Part shown: piece after piece, positions 22,101 through 35,071 of the stretch
How the letters are laid out: each line of letters opens with the position of its first letter
How positions within the stretch are numbered: the stretch's first letter is position 1
Assembly (NCBI GenBank): GCA_019059635.1
Contig: JAGVRJ010000010.1
Location: 622,501-686,500, forward strand
From: Proales similis
Taxonomy: Eukaryota; Rotifera; Eurotatoria; Ploima; Proalidae
Direction of reading: 5' to 3'
DNA length: 64,000 nucleotides
The notes under the pieces: generated by a model
Told to the model about the DNA's origin: nothing
Seen by the model: only the letters and a program-made list of their open reading frames with translations
Database searches by the model: none
Translations under genes and position numbers: made by a program

Positions 22101-25100
22101 GCAGCTGAACGCCAGCTGGAAGGCAATCATGGGCCAAGTTAAACAAGACCCGAATGCGTATCGGTTCACGGGCGGCAAAGGCCTTGACAAACAGCTCAAC
22201 GAGATGAACGCCAAGCTCGAAGAGATTCAAAAGTCTCTCGAGCTCTATCTCGAAACCAAAAAAGTCATATTTCCTCGCTTCTACTTCATTTCGAACGACG
22301 ACTTGCTGGAAATTCTGGGCCAGTCACGCAATCCACAGGCAGTACAGCCGCATCTGAAGAAGCTGTTCGACAACATAAAATCACTGAAGCTGGTCAAATC
22401 GGCCACCGGCTCCAAGACAGAGGCCAAGAGCATGTTCTCGCAAGAGGGCGAAGAGGTCGAGTTTACTGGTAGTCTCACACTCGAGGGACCTGTAGAGGCC
22501 TGGCTATGCGATGTGGAGTCGACCATGCGAAGCACCCTGCGCATCCTCTTGTCCCAGTGCCATCAAGGTCTGCGGAAAAATCTCACCGAACGAGACAAAT
22601 GGGTCAAGGAGTGGCCGGGACAGGTCAGATCGAGCCTTGTTCACTTCGATCGTTCGTCACTAATGTTCTCTTGTAGCTTTGCATCACCGTCAGTCAAATC
22701 CAATGGACCGCGAATTGCAACAAAGCGCTGCAAAAGGTCAAAGAGATGGGCGAGAAGCGCCCTCTCAAAAGACTCAAACGAGAGCAGACGAAAATTCTCA
22801 GCAAGTTCTCTGATCTCATTCGAGGCAACTTGTCCAAGCTGGAGCGTTTGAAGATTGTCGCTCTGGTCACAATCGAAATCCATGCCCGTGACGTAATCGA
22901 GAATCTGATCAAGGCCGGATGCAATGACGTCAACGACTTTGAGTGGCTCATGCAGCTCAGATTCTACTTGGAAAAGGTTGCCTGCCGTTTGCTCACTTTT
23001 CTCTGGCCGCAGCAATTTCTTAAAACTTCAACGCCTCTTAAGCGGGACGGCAACGAGATGGACTGCTGCATCCGACAGACAACAACTGAATTCTGGTACG
23101 GATACGAATATCTCGGCAACTCTGGTCGCTTGGTCATCACTCCGCTCACCGACCGATGCTACATGACCCTGACCACTGCGCTGCAGAACAACCGAGGCGG
23201 CTCGCCCAAGGGACCGGCTGGAACCGGAAAAACTGAAACGGTCAAGGACTTGGGCAAATCGCTGGGCATGTACGTGATTGTGATCAACTGCTCGGAAGGT
23301 CTCGACTACCAGTCCATGGGACGCATGTTCTCTGGTCTCGCTCAGGTGAGAGCACTTTACTTTTCATCGACCTTTCTCGACTCAGTTGATTGCACTTGCA
23401 CACCAAGACGGGCGCATGGGGCTGCTTTGATGAGTTCAATCGCATCAACATTGAAGTACTTTCGGTGGTTGCTCAGCAGATTCTGTCAATTATTGAAGCA
23501 CTCTCTTCCCGATCGTCAACATGCACAATTGAAAAGAGCGTGATTAAATTGGTTCCCACGTGTGGAATATTCATCACCATGAATCCAGGCTACGCGGGCC
23601 GCACAGAGTTGCCCGACAATCTCAAGTCTATGTTCAGGCCCATATCGATGGTGGTGCCCGATTCCAACTACATTGCCGAGATCATCCTGTTCGGCGAAGG
23701 GTTCAGCAACACTAGAGCCCTCGCCAAGAAGGTCTACACACTCTACCAGCTCTCTACCCAGCAGCTGTCCAAACAGGACCACTACGACTTTGGCCTGCGA
23801 GGACTGTCTTCGGTGCTTCGACACGCCGGCAAGAAGAAACGAGCCAACCCGACCATGAGCGACGAGGAGATTCTCTTGCTCGCCATGAGGGACATGAACA
23901 TTCCGAAGATGACGGCAGTCGACTTGCCTCTCTTCAACGGCATCGTCTCTGACCTCTTTCCGGGCGTGGAGCCGCCCCAGATCGACTACAGCCGATTCAA
24001 GCAGGCTGCTCAACAAGTGCTTGAGGAGAATAAGCTGCAAGTAAACGCCAACGCGCTCAACAAGATCATTCAGCTTTTCGAGACCAAAAACTCGCGTCAT
24101 TCGGTCATGATCGTGGGCAAGACCCAGTCAGGCAAAACGGTCACTTGGCAAGGCCTCAAGCACACTCTCACTCGTCTGCATCGTGACGGCGTCGAAGGCT
24201 ACCAAAAGGCGCAGGAATACACCATAAACCCAAAGTCAATCACCCTGGGCGAGTTGTACGGCGAGTTTGACCTGAGCACGGGCGAGTGGAGCGACGGTGT
24301 CCTCTCGTCCATCATGCGAACTGTGTGCGCCGACGAGAAGCCCGACGAAAAGTGGGTGTTTTTCGATTCGCCAGTGGACGCCGTCTGGATCGAGAGCATG
24401 AACTCAGTCATGGACGACAACAAGATCCTCACCCTCATCAACAGCGAGCGCATATCCATGCCCGAGCAAGTCTCTCTGTTGTTCGAGACCGAGGATTTGG
24501 CCGTTGCCTCGCCGGCCACCGTCTCTCGCTGTGGCATGGTTTACTGTGACTATCTGGACCTCGGCTGGCAGTCGCACGTCGACTCCTGGGTCAACTCGAA
24601 GGCGCAGAAGGAGCTGAAGGAAGAGCTGCGCTCACTGATCACCAAGTACATCGGGCCGATCCTCGAGTTCAAGAGAACCAACTGCAGTGAGCTGGTGCCT
24701 ATCGCAGAGCTCAACGGAGTCAAATCGATGTGCAACCTGTTCGACTCACTGGGCACCAAGGAGAACGGCATCGACCCGCAAGGCGAAGAATACTTCAGTC
24801 GCATGTGCGAGATGTGGTTCCTCTTCTGCGTGATCTGGTCGATCGGCGCCTCGGTCGACGAGGAGGGTCGCAAGAAGCTGGACGCGTACATCCGCGAGCT
24901 GGAGGGCACTTTTCCGAACAAAGACACCGTCTATGAATACTACGTGGACACCAAGCAGCGCTCGTGGGTTCAGTGGGAAGAGAAGCTGCGCACCGGCTGG
25001 CGATACAACGCCGAGGTGCCTTTCTACAAGATAATCGTGCCCACTGTAGACACGGTGCGCTACAACTTCCTCGTCTCGACGCTGATTCGCAGCCAGAAGG

Positions 25101-28100
25101 CGGTGCTGCTCACTGGGCCCGTGGGCACAGGCAAAACTTCGGTTGCCCAGAGTGTGCTCAACGAGCTCGATCCACTCGAGTACGCAGTGCTTGTCATCAA
25201 CATGTCGGCGCAGACCTCGTCTCGCAACGTGCAGGAAATAATCGAGTCCAGAGTGGAGAAGCGAACCAAGGGCGTGTTTGTGCCCGTCGGAGGCAAAAAG
25301 CTGCTCAATTTCATGGACGACTTCAACATGCCCGCCAAGGACGAGTACGGCTCACAGCCGCCTCTCGAGCTTGTTCGTCTCTGGCTCGACTTTGGCTTCT
25401 GGTACGACAGAAAGAAACAGACCACCAAGCACATCAAAGACGTGTTCTTGATGGCTGCGATGGGCCCGCCAGGCGGAGGCCGAACAGTCATCTCTCGCCG
25501 GCTCCAGAGCAGATTCAACCTCATAAACATGACATTCCCGACCGAGTCCGAGATTCAGCGAATATTCGGCTCCATGATAAACCAAAAGCTGCAAGAGTTT
25601 GAGGACGAGTTCAAGCCTCTGGGCGACATAATGACCCGAGCGACTGTTCAACTCTACGAGTCGATCGTTCAACGCTTCTTGCCTACGCCGACCAAAATTC
25701 ACTATCTGTTCAATCTGAGAGACATCTCCAAAGTACGCAGTCGAGTTGCCTCTCTTTGGATTCGGCGTCAATTAATCAATTTCGCTCACAGGTGTTTCAA
25801 GGTCTCCTTCGCTGCGACAAAAAAGCTCAGACTTCAAAGCAGGTGATGATTCGCCTCTGGATCAACGAAAGCTTCAGGTCGGTGCCGCACACTGAGCATT
25901 TGACTTTGTTTCAAAAACAGCCATTGAAGGGTCTTTTACGATCGACTGATCGACGAGAAGGACCGGGAGACATTCGTAACGGTGCTGAGTGAGAATCTTG
26001 GCGTGAACTTCGATCAAACGTTTCACAACATCTGTCCGAACAAGCAGCCGCCAACATTCGGTAAGCGAATAATTGCCAGACCTCAAATTTGCAGACTTGG
26101 ACTAACTGGGCCGATCTCAGTTGACTTTATGAATCCGGACCAGCTGTACGAAGACATCACTGACTTTGCTCGTCTCAAAACACACTTGGAAAAGACACTG
26201 GACGAATACAACGAGTTTCCGGGACAAGTGCCCATGGACATTGTACTCTTCCGCGATGCGATCGAACACGGTAAGATGCTGCTGCCGCTGGCCTCTTGGG
26301 AAATTCGAATTTCGAGACTAAAATCTAAAACCAGTTTGTCGGATTGTGCGTGTGATACGTCAGCCCCGAGGCAACATGCTTCTCATCGGCATCGGTGGCA
26401 GTGGCCGTCAGAGCTTGTCCAAACTGGCCTCCTTCATCTGCCTCTACTCGGTGTTTCAAATTGAGGTCTCAAAAAACTACAAGCGACCTGAATTCAGAGA
26501 AGGTTTCCATTTCATCCAAGCGTCGCCATTTTAAACGTTTTCTATCAACTTACCTTTCGTCTGGCTCTGACTAGACTTGAAAAAGCTGTACAGCCAAGCG
26601 GGCATCAGCAACAAGGAGACCACGTTTGTGTTTGTTGACACTCAAGTGGCCGAGGAGACGTTCCTCGAAGACATAAACAACATACTGAGCAGCGGCGAAG
26701 TGCCCAATCTGTTCAAAGTCGAAGAGCTCGAAGAGGTTGGTGTCTCAGTCCAATGCGACCGCTTAAATCAATCGCTAATCTCGCTTAGATAAAAAACAAC
26801 ATGAGCAAAGAGGCGAAAAAGCACGGCATTGAGGAGAACGTGCAGGCAATTTATAACTTTCTTCTCGATCGAGTCAAGGCCAATCTTCATCTGGTCGTCT
26901 GCATGAGCCCAGTCGGCGAGGCGTTCAGGTTCGTGTCGAGTAAATTCATTCGAGTGCTTGTTTGAGTCGATCGATTTTCATTCGGTGTCTAGGAACCGCA
27001 TAAGAATGTACCCGGCGCTGGTCAACTGCACAACGATCGACTTTTTCAACGAATGGCCGCCAGAAGCGCTTCTTGAAGTCGGAACCAAATACTTGTCCAA
27101 CGTGGATCTACAGTCAGACGAGCAGGTAATTTCACTTTGATTTAAATTGCCGCCCAAGACCAGTCTAAGTCACGAGCTCTCCTTCTTCGACCTTACCAAG
27201 TCCATATTCGAACAGGTACCCGGTGCTTGTTGTGTGTGCGCCTGTTGCTTTGTCTTTGTCGTTCGTTCGTTGTCGCTTCAGTACGCTCTAGTGTCCAGTC
27301 ATATTTGCTTTAATTTTAAGGGCGCCAGTGCACGCTTTGTTTGTTGTTGGACGTTTTGCTTCTCATTAATCGTGTTCAGCCCAATCGCTAATCGCTCACT
27401 TGACTCACTAGTGCCGACCCAACATTGCCGAAATGTTCTCTCAAATCCACAAGTCGGTCAGTGACGCATCGCTCAAGATGTACGCGGAGATCAGACGAAG
27501 GAACTACGTCACTCCGACCAATTTCCTGGAGCTCACCTCCGGCTATAAGAAGTAAGCGCCAGACGAGCAAGCTTGACTCGGTTCCAAGTGATCAAAAAAC
27601 TCGCCACTGCCAGGTTACTCTACGCCAAGAGGAAAGAGCTCGGCGACAACGTGCTCAAGCTGACAAGTGGCTTGTCCAAGATTGTGGACACGCGCGAAAA
27701 AGTCGAGCAAATGACCGTCACTCTGGAAGAGAACAAAGCCAAAGCGGCCAAATTTCAAAAAGAATGCGAAGACTACCTCGTGGTGCTGGTAAACAAAAAG
27801 AGAGAAGCCGACGACCAAGCAAAGGTAAAGCGGAGTTCAAGTGATTTTCCAAACTGCTCTGAAAAAACGCTTCTCCCTGCCAAATAGTCGGTGGCAGCGT
27901 TCCGCGTTAAAATTCAAGACGAAGAGGCCAAGTGCATGACCATCGCCGAAGCAGCTCAAAAAGACCTCGACGAAGCAATGCCTGCGCTGAACGAGGCAAT
28001 AAAGGCGCTCGACTCATTGAAAAAGAGCGACATATCCGAAGTGAAACAGTACGGCAAGCCTCCACAGCTTGTCGAGGTCGTGCTCGAAGCGGTCATGACA

Positions 28101-31100
28101 CTGAAGCAGTCAGAGGCGAGCTGGAGTGAAGCGAAGCGACAGCTTGGCGATCCCAACTTCATCAACTCGCTGAAAGACTTTGACAAGGACAACATTCCGG
28201 ACAAGGTGCTGCGCAAAATAAACAAATACACGTCCGATCCAGACTTCCAGCCGGAGAAGGTCGGCAGCGTGTCGTTCGCCGCCAAGTCACTGTGCATGTG
28301 GGTGCGTGCAATGGAAAAGTACGGACAGATATTCAGAGTGGTGCAGCCCAAACGCGAGCGATACAATCAAGCGATGGCCCAGCTGAAAGAGAAACAAGAC
28401 GCATTGGCCGACGCGCAGCAGAAACTCGACGAGGTCGGCGGCGTGTGTTTCATTTCCTCTGAATTTTGCTCGGCCTCTACTTGTTCTTTTTAGATCGAGC
28501 GGCAAAACGAGGACCTCAAGCGGCAATACGACGAAAAGAATGCGCAAAAGGAAAAACTTGCCAAAGAAATCGAGCACATGGAGATGATGTTGGACCGCGC
28601 TACCCGACTCATATCGGGTCTGGCCGGAGAAAAAGCCAGATGGGAAGAGACGGTCAAGGTGAGCGAGCCAGTTGATCAACACTCGTCCAACATTCATGTG
28701 AACGCTCCCGCCTAGGATTTGAACGTCCAACTCGGCTTTTTGGTCGGAGACTGTCTCGTGGCCGCTGGCTTCTTGTCCTACATGGGCCCTTTCTTGTCTC
28801 AGTACCGAGAGGAAATCATTGAGCAAAAGTGGCTGCCTCTGGTAAGTTGAATGCGCTCGCTGCCTTAACTCTGTCCTAAGTTCGCTTACTTTTGCGTTCA
28901 AGGTGCGGAAATTAGAAATTCCCTGCAATCCGGAGTTCAACTTTGCCAGTTTCCTGTCGAAGCCCACCCAAGTGCGAGAATGGAACATCCAAGGCCTTCC
29001 CACCGACACGTTCAGCACAGAGAACGGTGTGATTGTTACAAAAGGATCTCGTTGGCCTCTGATGGTTGATCCTCAAGGTCAAGCCATCAAATGGGTGAAA
29101 AACATGGAAAGAGAGCAGGTGCGTCTCTTTGACTTTGTCCTATAATCGAGTTCATTGCCTCACCAGTGCCTTTCAAGGGACTGGTTGTGTTCGATCTCCA
29201 AACGCCCGACTACATGAGAGTGCTGGAGCAATGCATCAAGATGGGCAAGCCGTGCCTGTGCCAGAATGTCAAAGAAGACCTCGACCCGTCTCTCAATCCG
29301 GTCCTCAACAAAGCAGTCAAGAAGCTGGGCGGCACCTGGTTCCTCAAACTCGGCGATCGTGATGTCGAGTACAATTTCGACTTCCGCTTCTACTTGACGA
29401 CCAAGCTGAGCAATCCTGACTACGCGCCAGAAGTCTCGTCCAAGGCCAACATTATCAACTTTGCAGTCAAAGAGCAAGGTCTCGAGGCACAGCTGCTCGG
29501 TATCGTCGTGCGCAATGAAAAGGCCGAACTAGAAGAGGAAAAGGACGCACTGGTCGTGTCGATCGCAGCCAAAAAGAATCAACTTGTCCAACTCGAGGAC
29601 GAAATCCTCAGGTAGGCCAGCTCTTCCAGCTTTCGGCTTGGACACATAATCGACCGTGATTTTAGACTTCTCAATGAGACAAAGGGCTCGTTGCTTGACA
29701 ACGTAGAGCTGGTCGACACTCTTGAAGTTTCCAAGCAAACGTCAAAGGACGTGACCGAGTCGGTGCAAATAGCCGAACAGAACGAAATCAAAATCGACGC
29801 CGCTCGAGAGGTGAAATTTGATCCGCTGCTCGTTATAGACGACTTATTCATTCTGCGTTCGGTCTGTTCAGGGCTATCGTCCTTGCGCTCAGCGCGCCGC
29901 AATTCTGTTCTTCGTCCTGAACGACATGGGAAAAGTGGACCCGATGTACCAGTTCTCACTCGACTCGTACATTACCATGTTCAACATGTCGCTGGAGAAG
30001 AGTCAGCGCAGCTCTAAACTCGAAGAGCGCATCGAGCGTCTGAATGACTACCACACCTATGCGGTTTACAAGTAAGAGACAAACGCGGTCATTTATTGGA
30101 CACGCTGTTCATTCGTTTTTGTTTGAAAGGTCGACGTGTCGTGCACTGTTCGAGGCGCATAAACTCTTGTTCTCGTTTCAAATGTGCGTCAAAATACTGG
30201 AAGCGGCCGGCAAGATCAACATGGACGAGTATCAGTTCTTCCTGAAAGGTGGCGTGGTGCTCGATCGAGAGAATCAAATGGACAACCCTTGTCCGTGGCT
30301 GGCCGATCAGCTCTGGGACAATATCACTGAGCTGGCCAAATTGGCAAACTTCCACGGCATAATCGAGTCGTTTGAGCAGTACCCTCGGGATTGGAACGCT
30401 TGGTTTCAAACGTCTGAGCCCGAGGAGGCGCCAATGCCTGGTGAATGGGACTCGTCTCTCAACGAGCTGCAGCGAATGCTCATCGTTCGCTCTCTACGTC
30501 CCGATCGGGTCTCGTTTTGTGCCGGCAAGTTCATTGTCAAAAACCTTGGCTCCAAGTTTGTCGAGCCACCTGTGCTCGACATGAAGGCGGTGTTTGATGA
30601 CTCGACCAACAAAACTCCGCTCATATTTGTCCTCTCGCCCGGCGTCGATCCCAACAAATATTTGAGGGAACTGGCCGAAAAGTGCAACATGGTCTCTCGC
30701 TTCCATAGCCTGTCTCTGGGCCAAGGTCAGTCGGTGGCCGCTGCGCGACTCATCAAAGAAGGCGCCAAGTCGGGCCACTGGATCTTCTTGGCCAACTGCC
30801 ACTTGTCGCTCAGCTGGATGCCGCAGTTGGAGAAAATTGTGGAACAGCTTCAAATCGAGCCAGTGCATCCGGAATTCCGTCTCTGGCTCAGCTCTAGTCC
30901 TCATCCAGACTTTCCGATTTCCATCTTGCAGTCGAGCATCAAGATCACCACTGAGCCTCCGAAGGGCATCAAGGCCAACATGAAGCGTCTCTATGCTCAA
31001 ATGACCGACGCCAAGTTCAACGCTTGCCGCAAGCCCGACAAGTACAAGAAGCTTCTCTTCTGCCTCTGCTTCTTCCACTCGGTCCTGCTCGAGAGGAAAA

Positions 31101-32629
31101 AGTTCCTCAACCTGGGCTGGAACATAAACTACAGCTTCAACGACTCTGACTTTGATGTAGGTCGCTTCTTCTAGTTGTCCGCCTTGCTCGACACGCTAAA
31201 TGGCCTCTCTGCGCAGATCTCAGAGAAGATTCTGGTCAACTATCTGGACATGTACGAGCAGACCCAGTGGGATGCGCTCAAGTACCTGGTTGCTTCGGTC
31301 AACTACGGAGGCCACGTAACCGACGACTGGGACATGCGGCTCCTTCAGACTTACATGAACGGCCTCTTCAAAGAGGAGGCACTCACGCCCTTCTTCAAGT
31401 GAGTTTCTGGCCCGCCTCCTTGAGCACTTTCTAAAGCTGTCTTGCGAAGGTTGAGCACTTCGCCTTACTACTACGTTCCTCGGGACGGCAGCCTCCAGTC
31501 CTATCGAGAGTTCATAGTCAACTCGATGCCCAACAACGACCATCCGGAAGCGTTCGGTCAGCATCCGAACGGAGACATTGCGTCGCAGATCAAAGAGACT
31601 CGGCTGCTGTTTGACACTCTGCTCTCGCTGCAGCCTCAGGTCACCAGCGCCTCGTCCAACACAAACAAGAAGAGCACCGAGGAAGAAGTGCTCGAGCTGG
31701 CCGGCAAAGTTCTCGAGTCCTTGCCAGCCAAGATCGACTATGAGAGCACTGCCAAGATATTCGCCGAGGACCACTCGCCGCTCAAGATTGTCCTGCTGCA
31801 AGAGATCGAGCGCTACAACATTCTCCTCGTCGAGATTGAACGTTCGCTCATCGACCTGCAGAAGGGCATCCAGGGCCTGGTGGTCATGTCATCCGACCTC
31901 GAGGAGATCTTCAAGTGCATCTACGAAGCGCGCGTTCCCAACAGCTGGCAAAAGATGTACCCGTCGATGAAGCCGCTCGCGGCCTGGACTCGCGATCTGG
32001 TCAGCCGAGTAGACCAGCTCGCCAAATGGTCGGAGACCGCTCATCCTCCTCACATATTCTGGATGTCCGGCTTCACCTTTCCGACTGGCTTCCTCACTGC
32101 TGTGCTGCAGACCACAGCGCGTCAGTACAACGTAAGCCCCTTCCGACTCATTCGACTCGGCCTGCTCTGATTTGAGCGTCTTGCACAGATATCGATCGAC
32201 ACACTCTCCTGGGAGTTCACGGTCATGCAGATCGACGACCAGTACATCACAGAGGCGCCCAAAGACGGAGTCTACATCAAAGGCCTCTTCCTCGAAGCGG
32301 CCGCATGGGACAAGAAGGCCGGCTGCTTGATAGAGCCAGAGCCGATGCAGCTCGTCTGTCCGATGCCCACCATTCTCTTCAAGCCAGTCGAAAACAAAAA
32401 GAAGGTCTCCAAAGGTAACAAGCAACTTGACACTCTGCCTCGATGGCCTTCTTCTCATTCTCGACCGCTCAAAGGCGTCTACGTTTGTCCGTGCTATGTC
32501 TACCCGAACCGAGCGGTTGGTAGCGGTCGACCTTCGTTTGTGGTTGCAGTAGATCTGAAATCAGGCGCCATGCCGCCCGAGCACTACGTCAAGCGAGGAA
32601 CAGCCCTGCTAATGAGTTTGGACTATTAA
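16149..32629 (+). CDS. DNAH2: Axonemal dynein heavy chain 2 (inner arm I1/f)
   Basis: A motor of the two-headed inner-arm dynein of motile cilia and flagella. 42 in-phase exons give about 4571 residues (human about 4427). Exons: 16149-16496, 16563-16929, 16987-17151, 17204-17442, 17512-17703, 17774-17911, 17969-18076, 18137-18342, 18411-18540, 18597-18769, 18829-18973, 19030-20216, 20344-20701, 20771-20977, 21044-21337, 21401-21661, 21723-21805, 21861-22623, 22677-22976, 23043-23345, 23408-25732, 25792-25877, 25930-26060, 26121-26270, 26335-26502, 26575-26735, 26789-26928, 26993-27125, 27412-27551, 27614-27824, 27888-28433, 28494-28658, 28716-28841, 28903-29118, 29178-29611, 29666-29810, 29872-30071, 30130-31156, 31217-31398, 31450-32131, 32189-32414 and 32475-32629. 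Walker A motifs: AAA1 GPAGTGKT (about 1945), AAA2 GKTQSGKT (2226), AAA3 GPVGTGKT (2559), AAA4 GIGGSGRQ (2905). Stalk and the C-terminal [12 protein letters not shown] follow. Residue-level similarity to DNAH2 exceeds that to other axonemal chains. The first 115 residues are an acidic extension. AATAAA at 32698. Confidence 0.96.
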
Positions 32630-32753
32630 ATTTTATTGATGTCGCACTCAATTCTCCGCCTATTCCTCGACACGGAGCATTTAAGTTTATGATTTAAAAT
32701 AAAGAACTCCAATTTTGGTTTAAACCACCACAACTCACCCACTGGCCATTCAC

Positions 32754-32981
32754 ATGCACATGAAAGGCCCCGAAAGTCTTTGGAGTTTCGGCGCGAACCT
32801 AAACACCAAAGCGTTCGCACACAGATCACTTGACGGTCGTGAAGTTGTAATAAGCGAGCAAAGCATTCATGAATTTCTCAATCAAGGTCTCTCGCCCTTT
32901 CTGCAGGACTACTCGGTGAGCACGTCGTGGCGCAAGACGGACCCCTACGAGCTCGATAGGAGATTTTTCTTCAGCACGTGA
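32754..32981 (+). CDS. Small uncharacterised protein, 75 residues
   Basis: An ATG-started ORF 124 bp after the DNAH2 stop and 148 bp before the P2X start, followed by AATAAA at 33034-33039, which gives it the frame of a very small gene. The product is soluble-looking, rich in Ser, Phe and Arg, with no signal peptide or membrane segment, and ends in ELDRRFFFST. I do not recognise it. Aromatic-rich small proteins of this size are common among axonemal microtubule inner proteins, and the gene follows a dynein gene, but that link is speculation. A minus-strand ORF overlaps it without a supporting context. A GTGAGC at 32914 could be a donor, so the C terminus may differ. Confidence 0.45.
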   Translation: MHMKGPESLWSFGANLNTKAFAHRSLDGREVVISEQSIHEFLNQGLSPFLQDYSVSTSWRKTDPYELDRRFFFST

Positions 32982-33129
32982 CTTTGAACTGGTCGCTTGA
33001 ACGAGCCAAGATAAGCGCACGCTAATAGTTTTTAATAAAGATAAGATAGCAAGGCAGGGCATTTGTGACTGTTTCGATTTTTCAACACATTCGGGATCTA
33101 TAGAAACGGGTGCCAAGTGACGTTTGAGC

Positions 33130-34941
33130 ATGCCCCTAGAATCTTTAACTCAGAACATGAACTGGCGCTCGCTGGCTAATTCGGTTGCTAACACGGTCTT
33201 TTCCTATACGACCGTGAGGTTGGCCAAGATCAATGATCTGCGAGTCGGCTTCATATTTCGCCTATTTCAACTCGCCATCATCGGCTACATAATCGGGTAG
33301 GCGCTGCAGCCCAAGTGCAAACTGGACTTGCTTAATTTGCCCGAATAGATGGAGCATAATTCACAAGAAAGGCTACCAAGAGTTTGACACTGTGAGCAGC
33401 ACGGTCACCACCAAAGTAAAAGGTCTCGGCTTCAACATCAACTCGAGTGCACTCGATCGAGTTAGTCGAGTTTTTAGCGACAGCGCCGACCAGTACGCTC
33501 GAGTGTTCGATGTCAGTAGGCCTTTTTTAGCCTTTTGTAGGTCCTAATTCTCTGCTCTAACTGGCCAATTGCAGACCGCCGACTACGTCATCCCGCCACT
33601 CGAGTACAACTCGATATTTGTGATGACAAATTTCGTTGAGACGCAACAAACCCGATCGACATGTCCGGAGGTTGGCCATTTACGTCTGCCATCAAAATCA
33701 AATTTCCTTTTTATTGAGTTGAGCTGCTTCTGGCCGTAGGACTACAGAGAAGTAGACTGCCTTTGCAAGAACGACACAGACTGCACGTTCGATCGAGTGA
33801 CCAACAACATCTGGAATGGTACCTTTAGTCTTTTGTCGATCATTTTAACTCACACCTTTAACGAATTCGATCAAAGGGCTGCCGACTGGCCGATGTGTGG
33901 AATCGAGCACCAACTCTTCGGTTAAAGTCTGCGAGTAAGTAGATTTCGAGCTGACGCTGGTTTTGCTCGCAAAATTACTAAATTAAGCGCAGAATCGCGG
34001 CCTGGTGTCCATTAGAAGATGAGATCAAAGGGTAAGTGGCTCTGAAAGAGCGCACAACTCACAGCACTCAGTTGATTCAGGGTCCATATTTTATCAAAGG
34101 GACACTCGAAATCTGATCGAGAATGTCGGAAACTTCACCATCTTCATAAAGAACGACGTTCAGTTCCAGGCTTTTAACCGGCGCGAGTAAGTCCAAGTCG
34201 CAAAATTCGAGTCGAGCCGTTCATGGCTGATTGGCGTGGGCACAGGCGAAATTTACGAGCGGACATATCGAACCAGTTCATATCAAACTGCGCCTATCAG
34301 ACGCCTAGGGATCCATTTTGCCCTGTTTTTCGAGTCAATGACATTCTCGAGCAGGCAGAGTCGGACGAGGGCGAACGCAACATGATGCTGCAAAGAGGCG
34401 GAGTGGTTCAAATTCAAATCACATGGAACTGCAACTACGATCTTTGGCGCAAGTGCGAGCCTGTCTATGCCTTTCATCGGTTCGACTTGCCGTTTAATCA
34501 GACATCGGCCGCGTCGGGTTTCAACTTTCGGTTTGAGCTCTCCTCCCAGCGTCAGTTCGCTCTCAAGGTCTCATTTCGTTCTTCAAGGTATGCAGACAAA
34601 TACGAGGTGGACGGCAAAATCTACCGCACTCTGGTCAAGGCATATGGCATAAGATTCGATATCAGCGTGTCTGGCAAGGCGGGAATGTTCAATTTGGTGC
34701 CTTTACTGCTCACAATCGGCTCGGGTCTTGGACTGCTCTCAGTGGCCACTTTGGTCGCCGATTTCACTCTTCTCTACATAATCAAGCAAAAAGAGTTCTA
34801 TCGGCGAGTTAAAGAATACGATCCACATGTGCAAAAAGACAAGGTTAGACTCGCTCCCCACTTGTTTGATTAAGCCTTTCAGAGCGAGCTTGGCGCTTCA
34901 AGGTGCGAGTTATTGAAGACGAGGACGAGTTGGCCAACTAG
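33130..34941 (+). CDS. P2RX: P2X purinergic receptor (ATP-gated cation channel), copy 1
   Basis: Trimeric plasma-membrane channel opened by extracellular ATP. Ten exons: 33130-33296, 33349-33511, 33575-33670, 33740-33818, 33877-33934, 33993-34031, 34100-34186, 34246-34530, 34588-34843 and 34903-34941, giving 422 residues. Two membrane segments (about 37-57 and 360-385) flank a large cysteine-rich ectodomain. ATP-site elements are intact: lysines in TTKVKG, the NFR motif, and the lysine of RTLVKAYGIRFD. The family signatures KGYQEFD, ADYVIPP, SIFVMTN, AAWCPLED and PFCPVFRV are present. FYRRVK fits the YxxxK trafficking motif after TM2. AATAAA at 35040. The intron at 34531-34587 is 57 nt and has no in-frame stop, so an unspliced mRNA would stay open. 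A second P2X gene lies 1.9 kb away in opposite orientation. Confidence 0.95.
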
Positions 34942-35071
34942 CGATTTCAGTCGGATCTTGCGCCTGGTTTTATTAGAACTCTGATTATTTGTCTTTTGCG
35001 ACGGTTGCTCTTCTCTATTTGCGCTTCTTTTATTCTTTGAATAAATTAATTAAGCGAAATTGAAAAACTGA

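Noticed and set aside
27159-27215. A 57-bp in-frame segment flanked by AG and GT within the long DNAH2 intron, readable as a cassette exon.
   Set aside because: The upstream intron would be only 33 bp, shorter than nearly every other intron here, and remembered DNAH2 spacing fits without the extra 19 residues.
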